Below the pieces are notes generated by a model, which made no database searches, was not told where the DNA came from, and saw nothing but the letters and a program-made list of their open reading frames with translations. Both the position numbers and the translations under genes were made by a program. Positions 9,154 to 20,145 of a stretch of DNA of 36,634 nucleotides are shown one piece after another. This stretch comes from Dissophora ornata (lineage: Eukaryota; Mortierellomycota; Mortierellomycetes; Mortierellales; Mortierellaceae), in assembly GCA_025201705.1 (NCBI GenBank), contig MU616608.1:46942-83575 (forward strand). Direction: 5' to 3'. How positions within the stretch are numbered: the first letter of the stretch is position 1; each line of letters begins with the position of its first letter.

Positions 9154-10844
9154 ATCCTTGACATCCTGGGAGAGCGACCCGAGTTTTCAAAGCTGCTCGA
9201 TCTGATTCAAAAGGATGAAGGTAGAATTCCTATATACATGTTTACACGCCAAACAAGCGTGAACTTATCTCGGTTTTTGCAGACTTTTCCGCGATATTCA
9301 GCATCATTATTCGACCCCTCTAGATCTTATGCATTTACTGGGTGATGCCGACACACAGGTTAGTAATAATTGCTAGTCGCAATCTCCTCGACGCTAGATG
9401 TTAACTGATCTAATCCAACATCGCAATTGTTTTGACTCCACAGTCCACACTATTTGCGCCCACAAACGAGGCTTTCGATTCCGTCTCTGATATTGATTAC
9501 CCCACCCGCGACGTGTTGATGTATCACATTGCCGATCGAGCCTACAACTCTTCCAGTCTACATGACAAGCACGTCATCGCATCGCTCTACGAATCGCCCG
9601 GACTCGATAATGTCGCGCAACTCTTACGTATCTCGTTGGAGAAACCTGATATTCCTTCCGCTGAAAACTCTGTTTGGATGCAAGATGAGCCCGAGATCTG
9701 GATCGCCGATTCTGCTATTGCGGAAAACGCTGCGATGACAGAAGGGTCTTCTGGTCTCTATATCAACCGCGCAAAGGTCGTCATTCCAGACCTGGTCGCA
9801 CATTCTGGTGGAGTCGTGCACGGCGTGAGCCACATCATTCAACCTCCGGGCAAGACCATTCTGGACGAGATTGAGAGACATGGCTTGCACTTTACTTGTC
9901 TCAACAAAGCCTGGGTCAGGACTGGAGTGGATGCACACATTCGAGACGGCAAGAGCATGACCTTGTTTGCTGCACACGACGAGGCTTGGAAAGGTATCTA
10001 TCATGTTAAGTTGAGGACACCTTCACCGTGTTTATGAAACGCGTGCGTAAATTGATAACAACGGTTCTTCTGCACGGTAGCGCTACCCAAGAAGTTGGTC
10101 AAGTGGCTATTCTCGAACAAAGGCCGTGATCACCTCAAGATTTTTTCGATGTACCAGATTGCCAACAGGGTCGTTTACACACCCGAGATTTTCAACAGGA
10201 CTCGAAAGGATGGTACTCCCGACGAAGATTACCACGAAATAGTCCTCCAATCGCTTCTGCATTCACCCAAGTACCTATTGCATGTCAAGGGTGAGGTCAG
10301 GGAGAAAGATACTGAGAATGATGCCCTTAGTCACCGCAAGATTGATTACAAATCTAGAGGCCCCACCGATCTCATCGAGTGGGGCGACCCTACGCCTAAG
10401 AAGCCCGACAACAAGACCGGTCACCACTGTCTACACCATGACCCAGACCATCCGCACCACCATCCACATCACGGCAGCAAGCGTCATCGCCATCACCATC
10501 ATCACCATCACCATAAACACCCACACGACGAGGACGACAAGACCGACAGCCACAAGCCGCATCATCGACACCCTGTCCCCCGACGGGACGAGATCGTTGT
10601 TAACGAGAAGGCGCACGTCATGCATGGATACGAGGACTGGATCGCCGGCAATGGCGTTATCCATGTCGTTGATAAGGTTCTCATCCCTCCCCGCAGCGAA
10701 GGGTGCGAGAAGATGACGGCTGCAGAATGCTCTGCCTGGGAGACTATATGGGATCTGAGCAACGTGGGTCTACTAAACACTGTTGTGGATGATGCTGCGG
10801 CATGGTGGGAGGATCTTATGCTCTTTAATATGACGGATGCTTAG
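8962..10844 (+). CDS. Secreted or membrane-anchored fasciclin (FAS1) domain protein with His-rich insert
   Basis: Exons 8962-9220, 9324-9358, 9444-9993 and 10081-10844 give 535 residues with consistent phases. The second exon is only 35 bases; its acceptor CCCCTCTAG avoids an in-frame stop that a nearer acceptor (TTTTTGCAG, 9283) would include. The N-terminus has a basic stretch then a hydrophobic segment (RVGLSLGIALLFLSNSL), a signal peptide or anchor. FAS1 unit 1 starts at ILDILGERPEFSKLL, with box STLFAPTNEAFD and box VVHGVSHII. Unit 2 holds MTLFAAHDEAWKALP and ends near GNGVIHVVDKVLIPP, interrupted by about 50 residues dominated by His (10430-10570). FAS1 proteins act in adhesion at the cell surface. 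A metal-binding role for the insert is inferred. Confidence 0.88.
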
Positions 10845-11295
10845 GCTGCAGAGAACCTCGCTTCAGCCGAGTTTTTAAAAACTGGCTGCGATCGTCGCGC
10901 GAAAGATTCCGCGCTCTTTGTACATAATCCATATCTCTCTCTCTCTCTCTCTCTCTCTCTAAATTAAACACTCATGAATCGAGCACGACGTTGCTTCCGA
11001 CCTCCGGGCTCGAGATTTACTACCAGATCCGCTGTATGATTGAGCAATTACTTATTACTGGAAATGTATAAAAATAGTCGTGCACTTTGACTAGATGCCT
11101 CCTTTTCCCATCTCGAGGCAATTGGGAGTGACTTCGTAGTAGCTTGGATGTTCCCGACGCTCCCATACTAGCATGAGATTTTGGAATCTAGCGGAGAGGA
11201 AGAAAACGGAAAAAAAGTTAATCAATCCTGTGCAAAGAATCGTTTACAGAACAACAACTGCTTGATAGTTTTTCTCCTTACGGTGCAACCCAATC
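10845..11295. other. Convergent 3' region, no gene
   Basis: The flanking genes end towards each other here. The region contains a (CT)n microsatellite at 10934-10960 and AT-rich sequence around 11060. Nothing coding is seen. Confidence 0.5.
10934..10960. repeat. (TC)n microsatellite
   Basis: About 13 TC dinucleotides form an uninterrupted run 90 bases after the fasciclin stop, likely in its 3' UTR. Confidence 0.9.
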
Positions 11296-11945
11296 TTAGC
11301 AGTTCTCTAGACAAAAGTCCCCGACGCCATCTATCATGGCAGCTCTGATCTCTGGGGACTGGCGGTCATATGTCCGGCTAACCGTGTTCACGACTGCCGC
11401 ATGAACACTGTCGAACACACTGCGTCGATGGCCCCAGGCTGCAAAGCAGGCGATGCTCTTTGCGCTTCCACAAAACTCATCAGGGCCTCGTTCCCCAGGC
11501 TGGTTGGCACAGGGGCCACGAAAGTTGCTAAAGATGGCCTTGTCAATGGCGTGCCCGCGACCCTGCAGTTGGCTGGTAACTCTGGGAATTAATCTCTTGG
11601 CAATATTGGAGAACTGTGGGTTCGAGAGCGTGTTGGCCTGTTGCAGGAGTACGGCTTCGTATTTTTCGACGAGGTATTTGACAGGATCGCCACGGCATGC
11701 GTCCTCTGGAGACAGTCATCACAGCAAAAACCCACGTGAAGTGAGAGCGAAAGAAAGGGAATGAGAGATAAAAAGAAGAGGATTTAGAGGTGTGAGTAAA
11801 CATGCATGTCGGCTGTTGAGGCAAGTCTGTGGCCAAATGCATTGTTGGATAGAAGGAATGGCTTATTACCGCAGGCTTGGACATAAGAAACGCTGATGCA
11901 AAAGAGGACAATAGCTAGCAGGGCAAACCTGCAACAAAGCTTCAT
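11296..11945 (-). CDS. Small secreted cysteine-containing protein, two exons
   Basis: Exons 11945-11870 and 11705-11296 flank a 164-base intron (GTAATA donor, GTCTCCAG acceptor, phase 1), giving 161 residues. No single ORF covers it, so it is easily missed. Residues 1-24 form a classic signal peptide (MKLCCRFALLAIVLFCISV, then SYVQA) with likely cleavage before CGEDAC. The mature part of about 137 residues has seven Cys, two at the start (CGEDAC), three in the middle (GPC, EFC, IAC) and two at the very end (DFCLENC). It is otherwise helix-like (LVEKYEAVLLQQANTL, SVFDSVHAAVVNTV). I do not recognise the family. Secretion is inferred from the signal peptide; function is unknown. It is convergent with the fasciclin gene. 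Confidence 0.78.
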
Positions 11946-12445
11946 GATGCGAATCGGTTGTCTTGAATGCAAATGTGTGTGAAAAAAAATGGCAACTTAA
12001 CAGTGTGATCGTCGGGAGGGTTGAAGTTGTGGAGAAGTAAAGGAAAGGATTAAGGAAGAGTAGCATCGCACAAAATGGGATACATGCTATTTAACAGTTA
12101 GTTCTCCTGAACTTTCGTCGCCCTGCCCTGAGCATTCTAAACCACCCTTAGTTCACAGCGCAGTCTTTTTCTCTGGAGTGCCTTTAGTCCATAGCACAGT
12201 GGAATTCCTAGTGTCTTCATGCAGTGTATTCTCTTCCTTGGATCGACGCGTCGACGATCTGTTGACTGTGTGCGCTCGGGCCACTGCACTCGTGGCTGGT
12301 CTTCTGCCGGACTGCCGGACTGCTTCGTTTAATTTGATTTGACGCGACTGTTCCTGAGAATAACATTGGTGCCTGTTGCCACCAACCAACACCTGATTCT
12401 CCATCGCCCATGGTTCTCCTTTCATTGTCCATGACCTAACTCACA
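11946..12445. promoter_or_regulatory. Divergent promoter region between secreted-protein and LRR genes
   Basis: The flanking genes are divergent. The minus-strand ORFs at 12153-12432 have no family features and overlap the probable leader of the plus-strand gene. No other feature is seen. Confidence 0.4.
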
Positions 12446-14704
12446 ATGGCTTCCACACTCTCCCGGATGCCTGCCCAACAGGACTTGACGCTCCACCGGC
12501 GAAACAACAGTCCTTCTAACTTCCCCACCTTATTCCATCTCGCCATCCAATCCTGCATCTCCCATCTCCAAATTTTTGCCTCCCTCGACGGACTACCCTT
12601 CCACCCTTTTGGCCAAGCCCTCTTTCAAGAGTTCGTCTACCGTTCCACGCAATGGCGACTCACCACAGAACAACGTCAAGTCGGCGCCATTCTTTTTGCA
12701 GAAACCTATGGAGAGGACGATAATGCGGCGTTGGGCCCCGAGTACACGGGTCTACGGTGTTCGCTAGCTCAGGATATTTCGTACCTGGGATCGTTTGCGG
12801 AATGTCTTGTTTACCTGGACCTGTCCGGTGGCGCAGGGGCCAATGGCAGTCTGGTTGGCTTCACTGACAAGGATATGGCTGGCTTGTCTGGATTGTCGCG
12901 CCTTCGAGTTTTGAGCCTCCAGGGATTAACAGTTGGGGATACAGGTGTGAGCCATTTAATACGAAGTGTCACATTCGGATCTTCAGGACCTGTTGGGTTA
13001 GAGTACCTCGATCTGTCTGGAACGAACGTCACAGATGTAGGTCTTGCCCGGTTGTTCGGTCAGGCGCCTGGGCAGAAGGAAGGTGGGAAAAGGCTCCCGG
13101 TGTTTAAACGGCTCTTGGGAATCGATTTGACGGACTCCAAGGTTCATCAGGAGGTGGCGTTGACACTGTTCAAGAAAATTTGTCCATCGACGAGTTCTTC
13201 CTGTGGATGGAGGCCGTTAGAAGACCAGATGATCTTGTTCCCTACTTTGACGACTAAAGAGCAAAACGCTGCCAAGGGCAAGGACAAGGACAGCAAAGAG
13301 TACTATCTTGAGATCGGATCCGACAAGAACCCTATTCAAAAATGGGTCGATCGCCTCAATAGGACATACAGACTGTCCTTTGGACGGCGGCCTGATCTAG
13401 CAGGCGATGATGGCTTAGGGATTTCGGAGTGTCTGGCACTTGCGAAACTAAGCCAGATCTACCTTCACCCACTCTCGGATCCGGTTCCGGCACATCAGCA
13501 GGAGTATGCGCGACGTAGGGAAAAGTATCAGGCGGATGCATTGGTAAAACAGGTCAAGATGATGGAAGATAAACGGTACATCAAAAAAGTTGAGGACACA
13601 ATAAGGGCCGTCTTGAACGGTGAAATAAGAGTATCTCGGCAACAACAACAGTCGCAGACAGAGTTGGAACATATGTATAATTTGACAATGTACGAGAAAG
13701 TTCTGAGCTCTGTTCGATCGACGTTTGGTACACACCCAGTACCGAAATCGCCCAACAAGACATCGGCAGTAACTGTAACGGAGAAGCATAACCGTCTGGC
13801 GTTCGTTCGGAATAGAGCTGAAGTGGAAGGACTGTTGGACAGATTAGAGTTGGAGGAGATTGTTCCAAAACAGAGCCACCAGCATGAGCAAGTGGTCTCC
13901 GTAGCGAAAGACACGACGGGCGTGATGAAGGCGAAAATTCGTGATCGATACCATCGACCCACAGTAGCTTCCAGCGCACTAAAGCCCCTACCTTCGCTGT
14001 CGCCTTCAACCCATATTTCTCAAAAGCCATTTAGCGATCAATACTTCACTCGACCTGAACCATCGCCATCGTTTGGTTCAAAAAATCCCTTCGCAAAGCG
14101 TCCAAAGGCGGTAGCTACATCACGCATCTTTATCAAACAAGAACCTCCTACACAAGTCCTTGATGGCCATTTGCCTGGAAGACGACGAACACATGGCGGA
14201 GCAAACACATTACAACCTTTCGTGAAGCCAGCTGCGGAGCAAACACTCAACAGCATCTTTATCACACCAGTTCCTCCAAAAGAGGGAAATCAACAACCTC
14301 AAGCAAAAACGACGCCTGCTCCTTCTATCAACAGCAAGCCCAAGTCCTCATCAACGAAGACAATGATGGACCGATGGGTAACGAAAGCACTGCCTACTGA
14401 TGCCTCTACGACGCCATCGGATCTTTCACATCTGGCGGGCAAGAGACATCAAGGATCCGATAACACTACCAGCGGCCAGACGAGTCGTGAAAGCAATGTT
14501 GTGAGAGAGTTCTACTACACTAACGAGAACAATGACACAATCAACCTTGATCGCTGGATCCGCTCAGGTCAGATTGCCCGTAACGGAAAAACCAGCATAA
14601 ACGACAGCGAAGGGCCGCCTCGAAAGGTAATTCGATTCGATTCACGGAGTGGGCCGTTTGCAGACAAGGACGACGCAGAGTACGACGAGAATGTCAATCC
14701 TTAG
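12446..14704 (+). CDS. LRR-containing protein with long disordered C-terminal half, unknown function
   Basis: This is a single exon of 752 residues with ATG in a good context (CTCACAATGG). Residues about 110-240 hold leucine-rich segments (CLVYLDLSGG, LRVLSLQGLTVGDTGVSHL, LEYLDLSGTNVTDVGLARL), the amino-acid-hydrophobic pattern of cysteine-containing/RNI-like LRRs. A charged helical part follows (about 330-470, including a Gln run RQQQQSQTE). From about 500 on the protein is Pro/Ser/Lys-rich and probably disordered, with short islands such as SRIFIKQEPP (a consensus-type SUMO site, IKQE) and MMDRWVTKAL. The end is conserved-looking (EFYYTNENNDTINLDRWIRSG). No catalytic domain is recognised. 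The combination suggests a nuclear scaffold, but that is inference. Confidence 0.8.
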   Translation: MASTLSRMPAQQDLTLHRRNNSPSNFPTLFHLAIQSCISHLQIFASLDGLPFHPFGQALFQEFVYRSTQWRLTTEQRQVGAILFAETYGEDDNAALGPEYTGLRCSLAQDISYLGSFAECLVYLDLSGGAGANGSLVGFTDKDMAGLSGLSRLRVLSLQGLTVGDTGVSHLIRSVTFGSSGPVGLEYLDLSGTNVTDVGLARLFGQAPGQKEGGKRLPVFKRLLGIDLTDSKVHQEVALTLFKKICPSTSSSCGWRPLEDQMILFPTLTTKEQNAAKGKDKDSKEYYLEIGSDKNPIQKWVDRLNRTYRLSFGRRPDLAGDDGLGISECLALAKLSQIYLHPLSDPVPAHQQEYARRREKYQADALVKQVKMMEDKRYIKKVEDTIRAVLNGEIRVSRQQQQSQTELEHMYNLTMYEKVLSSVRSTFGTHPVPKSPNKTSAVTVTEKHNRLAFVRNRAEVEGLLDRLELEEIVPKQSHQHEQVVSVAKDTTGVMKAKIRDRYHRPTVASSALKPLPSLSPSTHISQKPFSDQYFTRPEPSPSFGSKNPFAKRPKAVATSRIFIKQEPPTQVLDGHLPGRRRTHGGANTLQPFVKPAAEQTLNSIFITPVPPKEGNQQPQAKTTPAPSINSKPKSSSTKTMMDRWVTKALPTDASTTPSDLSHLAGKRHQGSDNTTSGQTSRESNVVREFYYTNENNDTINLDRWIRSGQIARNGKTSINDSEGPPRKVIRFDSRSGPFADKDDAEYDENVNP

Positions 14705-15048
14705 ACGCATCTACAAAATTATATCAAAAAAGAAAAAAAATCGCTGCAGCTGCAGCTGCCCTGTCTCTTTGTCTTATTTCTTTATTTCTGCTCGTTCACT
14801 TTGTACGAGAACGATGGACACAATTGTTGTTGTTTTATCCTCTGATGAAAATCGCCTTCTCTATGCCCAGCCTGTTGATCCGACTAGATCTGTCAATGTG
14901 GTCTAGACCAAGTTTCTCTCCTTGTGAAAGGTCTTTTTCTGAAAGAACATCGTCTTAAAAAAAAAAAAAAAAAAAAACTCTCATCAGCAAAAAGATTCAC
15001 CTCAATATACTGACAAACGCCAGCCAATAACACGTAGAAAAATCAATG
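14705..15048. other. Convergent 3' region with A-run
   Basis: This lies between the LRR gene and the USP7 gene, which end towards each other. It contains an uninterrupted run of about 20 A at 14957-14976 and a small GCTGCAGCTGCAGCTGC palindromic cluster near 14742-14758. No gene is seen. The A-run reads as a U-run on the USP7 strand. Confidence 0.5.
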
Positions 15049-18000
15049 TCAAAATTTACCATCATTCAAAGACGTAACACGGCCAACATCATTGCTCAAG
15101 ACAAACTTGACTTTTGCGAAATCCTTGTCACTCATACCCAGCCTTTCACGAATACGGGCCTTGGTCTCCGCAAATGTCTCCCCCTGACAATACAACCACA
15201 GAGAGTCGTTAGTCACCTTGACCGCGCTACAATCATGATTAACGACTCTACTTCGCAGTGAGGTTCTGAACCTTCTTACCTCCTTTAGCACAATGTTGAA
15301 CGGGACTCCGTGCGTACGACCGATATCTCCTTGGAAGTGGAAACAGTGCAGAATTTCCTCTTGCTCATACTCCTCCTCGGGGATCTCTTCCGCGTAGAGG
15401 CCATATACATCATGCACGGTGCTGAGTGGGTCCATTTCTGAATACTCCTTGACGAGTTTTCCATTCGACACTGCAAACATGCGTAGCTTTTTCGAGCCGT
15501 CTGGAGCGAGCTTGATCTTGTGTAGCAACCCTGCTATGACCGCACTCATCGTGCTCGTCTTCAATAGTAACAACTCGTGCGTCGACTGTAATACCAAAGA
15601 ATCCCAAGTGTAACAGAGATGGGATGTATTAGACAGAAATTAACAAACAAAGACGAAAACAGACAATGAGGCTCTCTCCATACCTCGTCATTGCGGGAAG
15701 GCCCCAGCCAAGTGATCTTGATCCACCGCTTGCTCTCCAGTTCCACGATACTCATACTCAGCTTCTCGTAGTATAAGAAATTAGGTGCCGGTGCAGGATG
15801 GACACATCCCGAAGAGAGCATTTCATGCAACAGCATGTTTGTTGATCGCTTAATCGTGTTTTTGGGCTGCCCATTGGGATGCGATGCCGACGTGAACTGA
15901 ATGTGCAATGGATCCGTTTCCAACTTCTCTGCCAACTTTGCTGCCACCTGATCATACGTGTTCTTCTTACTGAGCTCGATTGAGTATGTTTGAAGGGTGT
16001 CCTGCTGTTCGTATTTGGGTTTGAAATCCACCACGACTCGATTAAAAAGGTACTCGTAATGCTGAGGGATAGACGCTCTAAGGTTCTGCTGCTGGATCTC
16101 TACTGTCTCTTTGGGCGTCAATTCCTTTTGGAACACGATAATGTCACCGCTTTGGATTTCGCATTGATGGAAGGTCGACTTCATCTTCATAGGTTCGATC
16201 ATCGTTGGTTTAATTTCCTACAAGGTTAATAGCGGTAGCTGTTTGTCAGTCCTTCTTGTCCTTCAAGCCCCGATTCTCTTCTTTAATCACATTGTCTAAT
16301 TCACGCAATGAGCGCCTCATACCTCAAACAGCTTTAACGATGTGTTCGCTGGGAATCCCTTCTTCTCGTTCAGCTGCCCGATGATGTCACCAACTTTGGC
16401 CTGCTTGTGGACGTGAAGTTTACCTACACCCCTACGAAATGAAAACAAACAGCGTTAGTGAAAGTGCACAGGAGAAGGAGAAAACGTGTGGCGGCTGACC
16501 TGCTGTAGTCGTGGAGCGCCCACTTACTCTAATGTCGAAGTGAAGGGGTCATAGTACTTGATGAAGATCATGATGTCGCCATTCTGGCTCTCGCTCTGGA
16601 ACCAAGACGTCTTTCCGTTGGCGACCTTTGCGGTCTTTTCGGGGAATTCAACGTAGATCTTCAGATCCGGCAGTGTACGGGTACCATGCTTTTCCTTGAC
16701 AAGCTCCATTGCTAAACAGAGTGGAAATGTCCAGCGTTATTATAATATTGATAGCATTTAAACCTCCAACTGCTTACGACAAAAAGCCACGATACTTTAC
16801 TGCTTTTCAGATCACTATCGGGAATGGCAAGTTCGGCGCGGACAGTATCGTTCTGACGCTTCACAAGAGTCCAGAGGCGAAGTTGGTTCTCCGGAATGCC
16901 ATAGCTTTCAGCGACCACCTGTCTAAACGTTGAGAACGGGTCCTCTTTCCGTACTTTGAACACTTTCCCTGCAGTTGGCGAGAGAGGATTGTACAGGTCG
17001 AAACCATTATGTGCCTTAAAGTCATCATCTGAAACTACTCGGGCGTTAAAGTACAGAAGTGACTCGTCACGCTCCTTTCGTTTGTTCTCCAATGCTGCAC
17101 GCTCGTCGTTCAATCGGCGCTGGAGATGCTCTGGGATATCTTCAGGCGTCAAAGGCCTCAAAATCTCATCCATTGAGTTATTTCGAATGTAAACCAGCAT
17201 GTAGGCGTTGGTGAAGCGCTTGTGGCGATTCAGCTGGCGCATGGCAGGAGACATGCTGGCAAAATTTTCAGGAGCCTCCCCTCCTCCATAGTTCTCATCC
17301 AGCACCTCCTTCAAAGAGACCGGAATGACACGATCATCGTCGAAACGGTACCATTTTCCATCGCGCTCTGGCTTGAGAAGGGCAAAGTAATGACCTCCAT
17401 GGAGATCCCCTGAGTGAACTAAGACACTATCAATATAAGTGCATAGGACAGCGTCAGATATCAGAAGGGGATTCATCTCACTTTCATCAGTCAACAGCAT
17501 CAGAACTTACCCATGAAGAGTGTACTTGAATCCATCGTGCCCAGCCTTTTCCTTCTCTTCACCTTCTGCCACAAAGTCGGCGAGATCAATCTCAAGCGGG
17601 AATTCGTGTCTGTCGTTGATTTTGACCATGGCATCACGTTCCATATCGTATTCAAAGCGCTTCAGCTGAAGATGTAAGACCGGCGGGAGAGATTCAAAGA
17701 TGACACCTTTCCTGGCATCCTGAAGACCATAACCTTCGGCTTGATACTTGTTCTCGCCATCCAGTGTCTCCACATCAATGTAAGTGGCGAACGAATCCCG
17801 TAGAGTCTTGCATTCCTTGACGTTCAATTGAATGTCTATCGAGGATAACAGGTAGGTAGGTCGGTATTTAACATCGTGGACATAAAACGCCTATTAGCCT
17901 TTGTCGTAGCTTGGTGTAGTAACATCGCTTACCATAAAAGTTCTCCACCCGCGACGACTCGTAATCAACATTGATGCATTTGACGTAACTCTTCATCTTT

Positions 18001-19469
18001 CCTAGAAAAAGCTGCTGTATGGCGCCTTCCGCGTCGGTGCCCTACATACAAATAGGAGAATAGCAAGGTTAGGACCAAAAGAACATTTCGCTCGAAAGGG
18101 TCAGCCGGTAAGCTTCAAAATAGCATTAAATTCATGCTGCCACCTGCCCTACTTTCATCTTTCCTTCCAGGTTATCCTGAAGCACTCGGTTGAACTCTTG
18201 TACATCGTGCTGCATGAAACTCTCGAGCGAGTTCCATCCGAAAGATTTTGTCAGCTCAGTAGTTCCAACCGAGGTAGGGCTCGTTGCCAGTTGGTAGAAG
18301 ACACGTTGAAGCGCTAGAGACACAGACTTTGATGGCTCGTCATCCTCTGTTGGTATCTCAAAGACTGCCTTGCGGAAGTAATTGGTGAAGAAGAGTGACT
18401 GGAGCAGTGAATTCATGTAGCACGTTGCACCTTGGTTCTTCAGCCCGACGCATCCTGTCATAGTCTTGGAGTCGTAGTTAGTGAAGTTGTGCCAAAGCAC
18501 GCCTGTAGGATCTTCGTACACTCTCACATAGGCAGTGATGACCGTGTGACCATTGTCCAGAATCGGAAGGCCACGGTGGTCCAACGGCATCTCAAGTTTC
18601 GCGAGGTCAAAGAACCGGGTGAATCCCCAATCAGCCTCGTCGACAGTAAAGCGGTGAGCTGCAGCTAGATGTAGAAAATGATTATCGGCCATTGTTACTT
18701 TATCGCGGGAAGCTAATGCGCTCTTCAACTAGTTCCAACAACTAGCAATCCTTCATATCTTCAAACCTATTGACTTACCACTGATGGTGTGTACTGTCGG
18801 GTCGCTGGGGTTAGACATCGCAAGAGCGAACTGAGCACAGACGTGCCAGTTCGGGTCCGCTTGCTCGCGCGGCTCTGCAGAGTCCAGATATACAGCCACA
18901 AGGTCGTTGACATTGTTTCCTTGTGGGAAGAGCAGAATACGCCTGTAGGTACACAAACGAATGTGTGGTCAGCGCTTGATTAGGCTAACCATCCTGCACC
19001 TGATCCTAGACAAGCATAATAGGTTGTAATCATCCACTGTTCCCAAAAAGAAGCGGTGCCCACTTGCCATTTGTAACCTCCGATCTCAAACTCAGGGCCG
19101 GTGACTCTCTTGTCAAGCGCTCCCCAGTCCTTGATTTCCCATTGAAAGATCTCATAGGCGCGCTCTTCCAGGTCGTTGTGTACGGGAATGTGCTTTCGAG
19201 TCACCCACTCGACTATGTTTGTTCCCACATAACATCCATAAGAATGTCAAACGTAGCAATAGAGAAGATGGATATTTGGTGAGCATCGGAGATAACGATG
19301 TTAGTATTTGCGTAGCGCGTCTGGACGCCAGCTGTTAATGGGCTCTTCAAGATGCAAGCATCCTTCTGCAGTCAGTCTATGGACGTGTCGTACCATCGTT
19401 GACAGAATGGAACTCCTCGATGGGTGGTTTCTCGTCAATGGGTGAGTTTCGCTCAGGGGTGATCTCCAT
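15049..19469 (-). CDS. Ubiquitin carboxyl-terminal hydrolase 7 (HAUSP / yeast Ubp15 type)
   Basis: Twelve exons: 19469-19394, 19212-19068, 18942-18779, 18664-18153, 18041-17933, 17835-17511, 17426-16801, 16711-16528, 16431-16323, 16217-15684, 15585-15280, 15183-15049. This gives 1074 residues, like human USP7 (about 1100). Order: short acidic N-terminus; MATH/TRAF domain (about 40-180, FQWEIKDWGAL, GGYKWRILLFPQGNN); USP catalytic domain with Cys210 in GLKNQGATCYMNSLLQ and His456 in HSGDLHGGHYFALL, then WYRFDDDRV; and ubiquitin-like C-terminal repeats (for example DPFSTFRQVVAESYGI, GKLHVHKQAKVGDIIGQL). The family removes ubiquitin in nucleus and cytosol. Intron 2 is GC-AG. The start is uncertain: a one-codon ATG exon at 19655-19653 could add four residues. 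The last codons (GKF, stop) could be intron read-through. Confidence 0.93.
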
Positions 19470-20145
19470 TGGTTCATCCTAAACCACAAGGAACAACGAA
19501 AAGTATGGCGGTGATTTCGATTTCAAAAACGGGAAATTGATTAGCGTCAACGTCCATTGACATGCAACCAGTTTTCGACAGCTGCAACTGAGCCTCAACA
19601 AATAACCGGTTTTCCGGAAGACATGTCCAAGTTAATTGCTGATGCGTAGTTACCATTTTGGCGTAGAGATAGTGGAATGCAATCAAAAGTGCACAGAGGA
19701 CGAGGAGACTTTGGAGATTGGCGAGGTCTACGAGGTCGGATAGGCTTTCAATGGTGGGAAGCGCTCTTCAGCAAAATATAAACCTTTGCTGGAAAGTTGT
19801 CGGGGGAATTGTTTTTGGGTTGCAGCTCGTGTGTCCAGGTCAACCAAAAGGGTGCGCTGCAGAGTATTTCCAAGTCAACTGGTTCTCAAGGCTGTATGTA
19901 TCAGGCACGTCAGGGGAAGACGAACGACAACGGAACTTGAAGACGTGAAAAAGGTTGAGGAGGGAAAGAGAAGAGAGGAGGAGGTGGAGGTGGAAAACTC
20001 AAAAGTTGACAAAGGTGCCAATGACGTTTGCGACATCACGTGTAACCTATCGTAGGAAATGAGAACACGCGTCGTCTCCACAGCTGCTAGGCATGCCGCT
20101 CAAGTGACCATGCCACGTCTTATCGAGCTTTATTATTACGCTTGT
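19470..20145. promoter_or_regulatory. Upstream region of USP7 gene and 3' flank of NEPRO-like gene
   Basis: Both neighbours are on the minus strand. A purine-rich tract at about 19935-20000 (GAGGAGG/AAAGAG-rich) forms a pyrimidine-rich leader on the transcribed strand. An ATG followed by GTAACT at 19655-19650, together with the acceptor GTTTAG at about 19482, marks a possible tiny first coding exon of USP7. No other gene is seen. Confidence 0.45.
20129..20134 (-). terminator. Polyadenylation-type hexamer for NEPRO-like gene
   Basis: The plus strand reads TTTATT, so AATAAA lies on the gene strand 12 bases after the stop codon at 20146. Confidence 0.5.

Noticed and set aside
9283..9323. TTTTTGCAG as acceptor of the second fasciclin exon
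   Set aside because: It gives an in-frame TAG within 13 codons. The CCCCTCTAG acceptor restores DLMHLLGDADTQ and the FAS1 H1 box in phase.
12153..12432. Minus-strand ORFs upstream of the LRR gene
   Set aside because: They have no family features, overlap the probable promoter and leader of the plus-strand gene, and show no splice support.
14957..14976. A-run as the tail of a retrotransposon insertion
   Set aside because: No reverse transcriptase, target-site duplication or element body is visible next to it. It is more likely a simple repeat in a 3' UTR.
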